Assembly (NCBI RefSeq): GCF_000315625.1
Contig: NW_005434586.1
Span: forward strand, 168,759-232,758
DNA length: 64,000 nucleotides
Direction of reading: 5' to 3'
Source: Guillardia theta CCMP2712
Lineage: Eukaryota; Cryptophyceae; Pyrenomonadales; Geminigeraceae
The notes under the pieces were generated by a model, which did not search any database, had not been told where the DNA came from, and worked only from the letters and a program-made list of their open reading frames with translations. Shown here piece after piece: positions 24,101 to 34,615 of the stretch. Within the stretch, counting starts at the first letter, position 1; the number at the start of each line of letters is the position of its first letter. A program made the translations under genes and the position numbers.

Positions 24101-25684
24101 CGTCCTGCGAGAAGAACAGACGCTTTCAGAGCAGGAGGGGAATCAGCAAGCTCTCACATCCATGTTGAGGATAGAAGCGATCTCCGGGGTGAGGGGCGTG
24201 GCCTCCGTTGGCTGAGGAGGAGGGAGAGGGGATTTTCGCTTTGTCTCGACAGGACGGGGCGGCCTGAAACCTGGCTTCGCCTTTGATGGGATCAATGAAT
24301 CGCCTTGATCGAAGTCATCGTCGAAAAGAGCCTCGATCGCGTCCCCTTGTTCATCTTTCCATTCGTTCCAGCGCTCTCTCGCTCGCTCCTTCCAGACCGG
24401 ATTATCAACATCATGGTCTTCCTCCTCCTCCTCGTACTCTCGATTCACTTCGTCAAACTCGGACCAAATGTCATCTTCGTCCTCTTCGTCCTCATCGTCG
24501 CCATCCCATGCGTTGCCTCGTACGCCATAACGCTCCCGTGCACTTGGAGCTTCGTAACTACCTCGTCCCCGTCTGTTATCATAACGGTCAACCATATATT
24601 CTTCATCCTCTTCATCGTAGTCCTGCGCAAAAGATGATTTTTCTGTCTTCTTGATCTGTTGCATCCGATCATGCACGAGTTTAGCCATGTCTTCTGTCGA
24701 CAGATCTTGTTCTTCAGACTTCTTTCGTCTGTTATCAGAGACGCGAGAGGGATTCCTCTTCTTCTCCTCCTGTTTCATCACATCAAGCACAGCCTGGTTT
24801 CGTATCCTTCTCTCTTCTTCAAGAGCTTCATTCCATTCCTCCGACAACTCTGTCGGATCCATGCTTGCTTGCGTTGGCTTTCTCCTTCCAGTACTCTGAG
24901 GTACTCGCTTCACCTGCCCTGCAGGAGCCCTTGACACATACGGATTCTGATCAGCATACCATCCTTCAGCTCTCATCTCTTCCAAGATTTCCGCTCGTTT
25001 CCTCCGCTGCGTCTCGGGGGAGTTGTTGGCGATGCGCTGCTCTCTCATCCTCCGCGCGTGCTCCTCTTCAAGGGCCTTGGAGCTTTCCATCCGCTGCCTT
25101 TGGTTCTGAACCACCTGCATCCTTGCATCGTTCTGCTTCTGGATGAAATAGCTCCTTGCGTGTCGAACGCTAATCGCTTTCCCGTTGACCTTGACCCCAT
25201 TCAGCTTGTCGATCACAATGTCTGCAGCCTCTGGTGATTCGATTACGACATACCCCATGCCGGGCTTGATTAGCTTGACTTCCTTCACTCCACTGAAAGG
25301 CTTCACCAGCTCCTGCAGCTTCTCCTCCCTTGCTGCCTCTGGGAGGTTGCTGAAGAAGACGCGCAATCCCTCCTGATTGCCCATTCCATCTGCAGACATG
25401 CGCATTGAAGAACTTGGCCGCCAAGTGTTTTTTCTTGGAGATCTGTTCCATCCATTCTTCAGGCCGTACCCTTGATTGATGCAGATTTCCGCATAGTTAT
25501 GGAATCCTCTTGACGACTTAGGAGCATGAACCGCAACAATGGGCTCAGTTGACTGGAGTGTGACATAATTTACAGGTTGCCTCAGGCTAGCAACATTCTT
25601 TCTGTTCCCAAAACTTGGAAAGTTGTTCACGTATGACTCAGATGCAGAGGAGAAGATTAATACCAAGAGAAATTTCCAATACAT
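19807..25684 (-). CDS. Very long RRM protein with plastid-type signal peptide, 15 or more exons
   Basis: The first exon (25684-24158) begins with a hydrophobic signal peptide (YWKFLLVLIFSSASES-Y). An RRM lies at about residues 107-178: RNP2 VFFSNLP and RNP1-like GMGYVVIES. A long charged helix and acidic stretches follow. Downstream exons share the frame: DDEFDALFSKGG (24104), LDKILNMD to 23671, DDEFEKLFKSDNF from 23616, VWENAERQAKKAADKEVEDF, DELLQAVSEDN, FHSLE, EVGQEVKVGAA, GVYKVLTENVTSLSPLDQ, TFNALLSVLQRKMDLKLETL, LTPEAVALTALIDVMEEK, DVSLSWDLKEKLWRVHDRM, AEIRAFLKEQNLQSQ and finally EAILRDITAVWLK with TAA at 19807. Some middle joints, and the part across the 100-base gap, are uncertain. The start at the signal peptide is well supported. 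It probably binds RNA in the plastid compartment (inference); otherwise function unknown. Confidence 0.7.
21045..21121. repeat. (GGAGCA)n array in intron of the RRM gene
   Basis: About 13 units. On the sense (minus) strand of the host gene the unit is CTCCTG, pyrimidine-rich. Confidence 0.95.
21514..21613. other. Assembly gap (100 N)
   Basis: The gap lies inside the RRM gene between two similar exon/intron units and is bordered by GAGGAGG repeat sequence. Exon content may be missing here. Confidence 0.99.
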
Positions 25685-25787
25685 TCACCTACCAAAGGGT
25701 ATGGTTAGAACTCTCGTTCGAAGTTTGAAAATTCTAGGACTTGAATTCAGATTGTTCTTGAACAAGTGCTTCAATGATCCCGATGGT

Positions 25788-25852
25788 GATGTGATGTGAT
25801 GTGATGTGATGTGATGTGATGTGATGTGATGTGATGTGATGTGATGTGATGG
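25788..25852. repeat. (GTGAT)n pentanucleotide array
   Basis: About 13 perfect tandem copies, about 105-170 bases upstream of the RRM gene start. Confidence 0.95.
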
Positions 25853-26324
25853 TTGGATCAACAGATAGGAGAAAGAGCCATAGCAAGAAAGGGAGACTCG
25901 TTGAAGCAAAAGCAATAAGGGTTCAACGAATGCTGTGGAATCTGGGCGAAACCCATTCCGTGGCAGCGCGTGCAAACAGAGGGAAAGGAGTTGGGGCTGA
26001 AGGGGAGCCGGGAGAGGAAGTAGAGAAATACGGCACAGCAAAAAAATGGAAGGAGAAGAATGTCGAAGTGCGGAGATGGTGAGCGAGGAAATGCTGAGAA
26101 AATTATGACTGAGGTCGAGGGAAGCTGGAGAATTCTTGGGGGAGGGGAGGGAGGGGAGGGAGGGGAGGGGAGTGAAGGGGTAGGCAGGAGGAGGGAGGAG
26201 GGAGAAAGAGGTTGATGTGTCACAGGAGCAGCTCAAGCTTGTTCCCAGCGCATGGCCTACGATCGGGCGGGGGGCGTCAACTCAATGCGTCCTTGTCCTG
26301 CATGGACGGAAAGGGTCGTTTCAG

Positions 26325-26740
26325 GCCGTTACGGTAGTTACTCTCCACTCGCCGGGCGGCCGGCCACCGGGGCCCGGGGGTGACCGTCCGGCTCAGCTTG
26401 CCGGGGCCGGCCCGCCGGGGCCGGCAGCTCGGCCGGAGTCCACCTCCCCCGAGCCGCGGGCCAGGCCCCGGGCCCCGCCGCCCCACTGTCAGCGGGGGGG
26501 CGACTTTCGGACGCCGCGGGCTGACCAGGCGAGTCCGGCGGTTCGGCACACCGGCACAGTGCCACTGAGACTCAGAGCGCCGGCCGCACGGCCCGTGCCA
26601 GTGCCATGAGAGGTCCGAGCCTCGGCTGAGGCTGCGGCCGCCTGACTGGCGGCCTGCAGCCGGGCGGTCTGAATACCCGGCCGCACTCAGTGCCGGGCTG
26701 TGCCAGTGTGACTACTCAGTGCCGCACCGGACTCAGTGCA
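26325..26740. other. GC-rich non-coding island
   Basis: Extremely GC-rich, with many GGCCGG/CCCGGG words, palindromic GCCGGCC tracts and short CAGTGCC direct repeats at its right end. No plausible protein. It resembles the islands at 11610, 30040, 46395, 52650 and 56100. Confidence 0.75.
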
Positions 26741-26930
26741 GCAGCAGTGCAGCAGGCAGTGCAGTGTGAAGTTGGGTATGTGAGGGGATGAGGCGTGGGC
26801 ACGTGCCATGGCGAATTCGATGGGTAGGAATGCGTGAGGGAGGGGAGAGGAAGGAGGAGGAAGGGAACAAGAAAGGAGGAGGAACGGAAGGAGATAGGAG
26901 ACATGTTCCTGGCGACCAGGATGACGATGA

Positions 26931-29928
26931 AGGGGATGGATTGAGGCAGGGAGGAGCAAGAAAAGTGGCCAGAAGGCTGGAACGAAAGGGAGGGAGGGGG
27001 ACGGCAAAGGTGCAAGTGGAGGAAGAGGAGGGCGAGATCGACAACGGGATGGAAAGTCTGTCTCGAAGGGCAAAGGGGAGGAGAAGAGAGGCCAAGGAAG
27101 ATCGGGAAGACAGGGGAATCAGGGACCGTCGCGCAAAGCACTTGGAGGAGGCGGTCACGACAGCAAACAGGACGGCAACAGTAAGATTCCATCAGGCGCT
27201 CAAACTGCATCGGCAGCTTACCGTGTGAAGCCTGCTGCCCCTGCTGCCCCTGCTGCCCCTGCTGCCCCTGCTGCCCCTGCTGCCCCTGCTGCCCCTGCTG
27301 CCCCTGCTGCCCCTGCTGCCCCTGCTGCCCCTGCTGCTCCTGGCCCAGCATCTTCACTGCCGCCTCCGAAGTCTTGGGCTGACCTCGCCAAGAGGAGCGT
27401 CCCGGTAGCTAGCAATGGAGAGGCCGAGGGGCATGTTGAAGCGTCAGCGAGGAGTGAAACCAGTGCTGAGCCTCAGGACAAGGACAAGGAGGGAAAGGAA
27501 GAAGTTGGGGGGGAAGGGGAGCAAGAGAATCAGGATGCAGGAGGCGTCGAAACTGCTGAGGTTAAAGCGCACAAGCCTCCAGCATGGGGAAACGGAAGTA
27601 CGACAGACAAGGACGTGCTGTTGAAGATTGAATCTCTCTTGGACCCTTCGCTACATCTCGAACTGCCTTCTCGACAACCGAGGGGGATGGTGAACATGGG
27701 GAACCTCTGCTTCATGAACGCTGTCTTGCAGAGCTTGATCGGGTGCCGGGCGTTCTTTCAGCTTCTCCATGGCCTGCTGAACTCTCACATTCCTCGCGAG
27801 CTGAAGACGCTCTCCAGCTTCGTCAGCTTGGCTTCAGAGTTTGTTGAGCTCGAGACTGCTCCCCCTCCGTCACAAGATGTCAAGGACGCCAACAAAGAAG
27901 CAAAGGAGACATCGTCTACAGATGCTGCTGCTGCAGCCGTTCTAGTGAGGAGTCTCAAGAGCTCAACGCCCTTGAATCCGGGTTATTTTTTCGATCTTGT
28001 CAGCACCTTTGCTCCTACAGATCCTGTCAGGCCAGGACGAGGAAAGGCGAGGCAAGAAGACGCGCAGGTGCACACTTGGAAGTCTGCTGCTCCTTAGGAC
28101 TTCTGACGTTGTCGTGGTAGGAGTTCCTTTCCTTCCTCTTAAATTGCCTGCATGATGAGTTCGTATCGTTCGAGAATCGAGTGTTGAGCGCCGACGGCAA
28201 CGGTCCGAACGGGGGTTCGGGGGAAGATGGCGGGTCCTCTACGACGGGAGCAGATGCAAGTCCCGACGACGACGACTGGCAGGAAGTTGGTGGACACGCC
28301 AAAGTTACCTTTGTCCGAAAGGTTTACCTCTGCTCTGCTCTGCTCTGCTCTGCTCTGCTCCCCCCCTCCCTACCCTCCTTTCCTCACGCCCCCCCTTTCC
28401 CTTCCTCTTCTGCATTCCCATTCCCTTTGCATGTCCTTATTGAAGATACTTTCCTAGTTGAATATGGAGACTTCTCCCGTCTCCAAAATATTCGGAGGAC
28501 AGTTCAGGACAACAATCCGCTACAGGTGGGACTTTCTCTGAACTCTCCTTCCTCCGTAGCCTCATACGCTGCAGCTCTACGAAGGCCTCTGCCTCGTTAG
28601 AACCTTTCCTGTGTATCAACCTCGACATCGCTATGGAATCGAGCCACAAGGACGTCAAGTCCGTAACCCTGCATGAAATCATCAGCTCCTACTTTAAGCC
28701 GGAGAAGGTTAGAACCTCCTCCTCAACCACCACCACCATCACCAACACCAACACCTCCTCCTCCTCCTCCTCCTCCTCTTCCTGCTCGTCCTCACCCCCT
28801 TCCCCTATTGATCCTCCTGGACCCTCTCGTTCCCTCCTTTTTTCCTTCTTCCCCCCCCCCCCCCCCCCCTCCCCCCCACCCCCTATCTTCCTCTTCCTCC
28901 CCTTCCTTGCAGTTTTGCGACCTTCCTCCATGACCACGTGCAGTTGGACGGCGTCGTCAACGGATGCCAGGAGGGGAAGGCGCAACGGCATGCTCAGGTA
29001 TGTGCCTAGACTGAAGACGATGCTGCTGCTGCTGACGGGAGATGAAAGATCGAGAAGGGACCAGACGTTCTTGTCCTCCATCTCAAACGATTTCGCTTCG
29101 ACGGCGCGTCAGCCCACAAGATCTTAACGCGAGTCTCTTACCCGGATACGCTCTCACTCGAGGTTGACCTCTTGTCGCTCCCTCAAAGTCCGGGAGGTCT
29201 AACGGATCATCTCAGGAATACTGCGTCAAGGGAGTTGGCCAAGACTTCCAGCATTACAGGCTGGTGGCTGGTGAAACCCCTCTCTCCCTCCCTTCTCCCT
29301 CCCTTCTCCCTCCCTTGTCCCTCCCTTGTCCCTCCCTTGTCCCTCCCTTCTCCTTCCCTTCTCCCTCCCTTCTCCCTCCCTTCTCCCTCCCTTCTCCCTC
29401 CCTCCAACACTCAACCTTGCTCCTTGTCTGTCTGCCCCTCTGCCCCAACCCTCCCCCGCAACCCCCCTCCCTCCATGGCTGTGCTCGTCCCCCTGTGCTG
29501 CTGGTTCCCCTCCCTCGCCTCCTCCCTCGTCCTCCCCTGCATACGCTGACGGCACGGCAGTCGTCTCCCATCACGGCAGCAAGATGCATCATGGGCACTA
29601 CACTTCAATGGTGAGGCAGCCCACCGGCCAGTGGATCCGCCTCGACGATCACAACCTGGAGATTGTGCTCGAGCAAGAGGTGCTGCTGCTGCCCTGCTTA
29701 CTTTCCATTCTCCTCACCTCACCTCTCCTCACCTCTCCTCCCGCTTTCATCTTAGTCTTGCTCCTTCCTTGTCAGTCCTCCTCTGCCTGCTTCCATCCAC
29801 TCAGTCTTCTCCCATCTCCCCCTTGCCCCCCTCTCAAGTGGCTCACTAACACTGCCCCTCAGGTGCTGGACGAGCAACAACACGCTTACCTGCTCATGTA
29901 CGAGAGATGTGTAGGTTCTAAAGAATGA
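26931..29928 (+). CDS. USP-type ubiquitin carboxyl-terminal hydrolase, USP10/UBP24-like
   Basis: A cysteine protease removing ubiquitin. The Cys box is MVNMGNLCFMNAVLQSL; the Q/D box is split by a 53-base intron (RQEDAQ at 28067, EFLSFLLNCLHDEF from 28121). Later boxes: PVSKIFGGQFRT, DVLVLHLKRFRFDG, HYRLVAVVSHHG then GHYTSMV (His box), WIRLDDHNLE and HAYLLMYER. The catalytic Cys and His and the RLDD Asp are present. Order and sequence fit USP10-like enzymes. Exons include 28458-28525, 28575-28707, 28913-28997, 29055-29162, 29216-29270, 29561-29679 and 29863-29928. The joint between 28707 and 28913 is one base out of phase with canonical sites. The N-terminus is disordered, RGG-like, then has about 12 Pro-Ala-Ala repeats. 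No ATG is seen in frame after the TGA at 26928, so the true start is on an unseen exon. Confidence 0.88.
27228..27340 (+). repeat. Nine-base CTGCTGCCC repeat coding Pro-Ala-Ala
   Basis: About 12 tandem copies within the N-terminal region of the deubiquitinase, in frame, giving PAAPAAP-type sequence. Confidence 0.9.
29278..29402 (+). repeat. (CCCTCCCTTCT)n repeat in deubiquitinase intron
   Basis: Roughly eleven copies of a CCCTCCCTTCT/TTGT unit within the 290-base intron 29271-29560. It is pyrimidine-only on the sense strand. Confidence 0.85.
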
Positions 29929-30383
29929 AAGCATACGAGTCCGACCCCCCACCATCTTGTTTCCTTCACTCTCATGCCAGCCTGAGGCTGGCCGCCGTGA
30001 AGTGTAGCCCAATGCTGACACGGCACCTCCGAGTCGGAGCACCCGGCATTGCCGGGCCGGGGCCGGCCCGGGCGGCGGCCGGGGGAGTCCGATGAAGTCT
30101 GCGATGACTGATCGGAGGCAACGCACAACTGAGAGATTTTCAACTTTACTCAAATTTTAAAACTGGGGGGGATGGCGGGAGGAAATGAATGAGGAGGGAG
30201 AGTGAAAGCGAGAGAATGAACTGTGAGAGGGAGAGAGATTGAACTGTGAGAGTGAGACGTTTCTACCTCCTCCTCCTCTTGTTCTTCACGCGTGAAGTTC
30301 CGACAAAGAAAGGATGCAACTGTGACTGGAATCAAGAGCCTTCGATTCTTAGCTTGCAAGGTCTGTCCATGATTTCATCCAAA
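29929..30383. other. Intergenic region with small GC-rich island
   Basis: A GC-rich core at about 29985-30100 (CCGGGCCGGGGCCGGCCCGG) is followed by AACTTTACTCAAATTTTAA, which resembles the dispersed AT-rich repeat. The rest is purine-rich. No gene seen. Confidence 0.6.
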
Positions 30384-30980
30384 ATGCCGCCAAAAAGAAA
30401 TCAGAGCATGCCTGAAAAAACATGGCCGACACCTCATCAACCATCTCTCAAGTTCATGGCCAAGAGTCGTGTCCTCGAGAAGGTATGAACGAAATTTCCT
30501 TCCTTTCAAACGACGAGACTGACCGCCATCTTGAAGCCGCCGCTTCCAAGCAAGCAAGCAAGCATGCCCAAGGAGGTGGGCATGAATTTTCACAAAGGGC
30601 AGGCACCGTTACCTATGGTGAAGTCACAGTATACCTCTGTAACGCCTCATGCGGCGGTCGGGGCGCATAGGAGGGGGACCAAACGCTATCCGAAGGGGAA
30701 CGGGAAGGTAGAAAGCAGGTTTCAGCACGAATCAGACATGCTGGTTTGTTTCATGAAGAAAGAGAGGGAGCTCTTTCAAGCGAAGAACGTGTCTTGCCGC
30801 AGATACCCGTGGGGTGGCTTCGTATCGCAGGAGAAGGACCCCGATGGGAGTGGGAGGAGTTCCAACCGATCCGACGACGTTCCGGTAGTTCGTCCAATGT
30901 GCGACTTTGCAGAATGGGAGAATGCTCAGAAAGAGAAGATGAAAACGTTTACCTCGAGCCAGAGATCCAGAGACAAGTGA
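30384..30980 (+). CDS. Unknown small basic protein, 174 residues
   Basis: Two exons in phase: 30384-30482 and 30555-30980, separated by a 72-base intron (GTATGA to an AAG acceptor). The protein is rich in Lys, Arg and Pro (PPKRNQSMPEKTWPTP, then FMKKERELFQAKNV), with an aromatic/charged end MCDFAEWENAQKEKMKTF. No signal peptide, membrane segment or known domain seen. The ATG is the first in the exon. Lysine-rich composition would suit a nuclear or microtubule-associated role, but that is only a guess. Converges on the kelch gene. Confidence 0.6.
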
Positions 30981-31167
30981 AGAGCTCGTGCGATCAAACT
31001 ACTGTGAGGTTGCACTGCTTGGACTGAAACGGCAACGATTCTCCCAAGTATTTGTTGGGCAAGAGTTTTGTTGGATTAAACAGGAGTTTTCACTGGCTTT
31101 ATCTCTATGAAATGGCTCACCAATGATCATTTGCAAGAATACATGTGAAAGAAACATACAGCATATC

Positions 31168-33091
31168 TTAATCACTGCTAGCGACAATTTCTGGTTGAAC
31201 ATTCATACTTGAATCTTGGTCAGGTGCAAGCTTGAGGAAGATGATATCGTCCAGTGGAGTTTCCTGTAAACTTGCAAGTGAGTGACAAATCCAATGGCGC
31301 ATTGAAAGAAAATTTTAAAATTTTCAAACATCCATCCCTCATGTTACAAAGGCACTTCAATATCTCCGTGGCACGAACCTGCGTTGACTCGCCTTCTGAA
31401 CACGGATCTGGTACGGGCGCTCCAAATCCTCCGAAGACGACAATATTCCCATCAATATACCTGCCAGGTGAAGTGAGGATCCTCAATGCCTCATGCTCAT
31501 AATCACCCATAGCCATGAGCTCCACGAGGTGAAGGAGCATGATTTGATGATACGTCAGCCTGGCGAAGGTAAATGAGAGTCTGATTCCAATCCTGGCAAT
31601 CAGAAGGAAACAGAATCAGTTCGTACCTGACTCCATCTCATTGGCTGCGCTCGAGTATCCAGAATGTATACACCTGGCGCATCTGTCACTTGAGCCTCAT
31701 CCAGCTTTTTTTCACAAACCATCGTAAAGACAGACGTCTCTCGCAGCTCTGCCACAAAAGGCTATGATCTAACCCAAATATCAATCAAGGTTGCTGTCTC
31801 CATAGATGTGTACCTTGCGACCGATCGCAAGCAGTGTACAACCTCCCCTCGGCGAGGGTATTGTTCCAACAACATCGTCATGCTTTGTCCTGTACAACAA
31901 AACGTCAAAGCCACTTAAAAACATACGAACGAACAAGATGTTCGAAAAAATTCTGCATACCATGTCATGTTGCTTGTATCAAAGCTATGGAGATCATTGA
32001 ACTTTTGCGGTCTAACACATGCCAGTCAATCAACTTTGTCACTCCTTCTGAGAGGAGAGAAGTACGTTAAAGTTCTTCCACCGAAAAGAAAGATTTTGTT
32101 ATCAATAGTCACGACACGATGGACAAATCTCGCACTTGGTATTGTGCCTTTCACCTCTAATCGACTCCATTTCCTGACAACACAAAGGTGAGTTGTCGTG
32201 GCGTGACATCTTGGTCGGCTCGAAACCATACCAAGGAGTCTGAGAAAAGTCCAACTTCCAAAAGTCTGCTGGAAGAGTCGTAGGAAATCTGAATGGACCA
32301 TCTCCGCCTCCCACACCACCAAAAACATACGCGCAATCGCCGATTATACTCATGCTGTGACTTGATCTCGATGAGGGGCCCTCCCCTTCAGTTTCAGGCT
32401 TCCAAAAGCTCCACGTCTTGACATCTAAGCAATGTAGATCGTCGTAATATTGCTGTCCATTGGACCCCCCAAATATGATGGCATGTCGGTCTTGGTAGAC
32501 CACGCACGAATGTCCAAACCTCTGAATACCACGTATCAGTTGTCAAATGCATTTGACACTTGCACTCACCTTCTCAGGATAAACTCCTTGACAAGATATT
32601 TCTTGCCATGTCATCTTGGAGCAATCAAATTGAAATACATCATTCAAAGCGCCATTCCCTTCCCCTCCGAATACAAGGAAAGAGTTTGTATTCAGAACAA
32701 CGACGGAATGTCCCCAGCGAGCAATGGGCCATTTTTGATCTTGTTCGCGATTGATGGCCCTCCATTCCATTGATTTTAGGCAGAACAATTCTTTGTAAAG
32801 TTTCCGCCAGCTTGTTGTTTGTGTCAGGAACAACAGCTTTGATCCCAGGTCTCTCGCCGCAAGGCGATACCACAGTCGCTCGTCAGTGACAATAGTCGCA
32901 ATTCTTCGGCAGCATGATGCGCAAAGGCCAATGTAGTCACATGGGAGTCGCGCCATCACCAAGTCTATCAGCATATCTTCGGGTATTTCAAACAGAATCG
33001 AATGACTGTCCACAGCCATCGGCTCGCTGGGTTCAGTCATCAAACAGAATCCTGCCAAGCTTTGTGCATATCCCCTGGGTAACCATGTCAA
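31168..33091 (-). CDS. F-box and kelch-repeat protein
   Basis: Likely substrate receptor of an SCF ubiquitin ligase. The N-terminal exon (33091-32569) carries an F-box-like segment, FEIPEDMLIDLVMARLPCDYIGLCASCCRR, shown here in pieces: IPEDMLIDLV, then LCASCCRRI and LWYRLAARDL. Kelch blades follow with the usual GG and aromatic residues: RWGHSVVVLNTNSFLVFGGE, FGHSCVVYQDRHAIIFGGSN, SHSMSIIGDCAYVFGGVGG, FVHRVVTIDNKIFLFGGR and GAHGYGYIDGNIVVFGGFG. Introns are short and close in phase. The last exon ends APDQDSSMNVQPEIVASSD and TAA at 31168. Initiation may also be at the Met at 33040 (TEPSEPMAVD). No targeting signal. Confidence 0.85.
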
Positions 33092-34615
33092 AAGATCAAT
33101 GTTATCATGCTAGCACCTTGCATTTCATGTGAATCTAATCTATCATATCCGACTGCATAGCTTTTGTGGGATCTTGCCACGAGTGTGACTAGGTGCTCTC
33201 AACCAACTCATTCAGGGCATTTTCTGTCGGATTCAGTCTCAATTCTAACCTTCCTGGCTCTCAGTGCTGTGTGTACCAGCTATCTCAAGTCATTCGGTTC
33301 CCTCCTGTTTCCTCTCCTTTCGTGATCGGGGTTCCCTGCATTTGGAAGCCATTCCACATATCTGTCGAACGCGATGGGATGGATCAATCCCGTACGGTTC
33401 CTTCGCTCACCCTCTCTTCTCCCTTCATCGCCTCTCTCTCTCCTCCTCCTCTTGTCGGCGGTTATCGCGTTGCTTCTACCATGTTCCCTCCCTCCCTTGA
33501 TTGCTCCCTGCATCCACCTCCTCATCTATCCACCACCCCTACCCGGCACTTTCGATCTTGGCGATGCACCACCCACCCCTATAGTTGTATCCCTACCCTC
33601 AATGTAGGCCCGTTCCCTACAGCATTGATGTACCTCACTTGGTCCAAACAATTTCCTATTTCATCATATATAAAATATCCCTATTGGACCTGGATTCCTT
33701 CAGTGCCGAAGTCCTCCTACCCCCTACTCCTTCATCAGATCACCCCACCATTTTCATGACCCCACCCCCTGAGCATGAGCAGGGTTCCCACCTTCAAAGA
33801 ACCGGTACCCTTTTTCGGACAGGCCTTATCTTCCCTGTACCCACCCATCATATGTGACACCCCTACTTTTCTATATGCAGTACCCCAGCATTTGAGAGAA
33901 TGGCTCTCGTCCTGTCTCCATCCACCCTACCATATGGGACAATACTCAGGCCATTTGGGGTTCTGTCGAAAATGTGGAGGGTTCCTGTTTCGAAGGGTAG
34001 GGTGATACAAGTACGGGTCATTTTGTGATAATCTGAGAGAATTAAGGTATGGTAGTCATTAAACCCTACCCCCAAATGAATTCAACAAGGACCAGGCTGT
34101 GAACTGTGTGGGGTGGGTGGGGATAGACCCGTGCTTTGGTCGTCGAAGGGGGCGGAGAGGTATTCATGGTGGGTAAGGGTCTATGAAGTGGGGGTTAATC
34201 ATAGATGAGTTTTGAACGGACAATATATTGGGGTAGGGGTCACTACATGTGTCGGGCGTCAAAGGTCATTTAGTTGGAAGATGCATGGTGAGGGTATTGT
34301 TCAGTACGGGTACTTTTACGGATGGATGGTTCAAGGGGGTGTAGCTTTCAAATGTAGGGTAGAGGTGAAGCGTTTAAGGGTAGGGGTAGTAATGGGGATT
34401 TCTACAAGCTCAGGTTTGCTTTTGAAACTGATTTGAAGTAGGACATGGCGGGGCTATGATGAAGAGGGCGATGGAAAATTGGTGACGAGGAGACAGCGCA
34501 ACAAACATGCTCCGACAAGGCGCAAAACATTCATAACGATGCGAAGTAGCTGATACCATGTGGATGTTGAACGCGTTGGAGGCAAGTGTCATGACATCTG
34601 TTCCATCAAAGAACC
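33092..34615. other. 1.5 kb region with CCCTACCC/GGGTAGGG motifs and strand composition switch
   Basis: From about 33300 to 33950 the plus strand is C/T-rich with repeated CCCTACC words; from about 33960 to 34440 it is G-rich with GGGTAGGG words. Open frames here are low-complexity and have no family resemblance. It separates the divergent kelch and PITP genes. Confidence 0.65.

Larger units (their letters stand above)
25685..26930. other. Intergenic region: pentamer array and GC-rich island
   Basis: It holds the GTGAT array (25788-25852), purine-rich sequence to 26200, and the GC-rich island at about 26325-26740. No exon was identified, but an upstream exon of the deubiquitinase gene may lie here. 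Confidence 0.6.

Noticed and set aside
25788-25852. Telomere
   Set aside because: Short internal GTGAT pentamer run, not at a sequence end and without telomere-like G clusters.
33193-33759. 188-codon plus frame in the C/T-rich region
   Set aside because: Low-complexity Ser/Pro/Leu-rich translation, no splice partners or domain.
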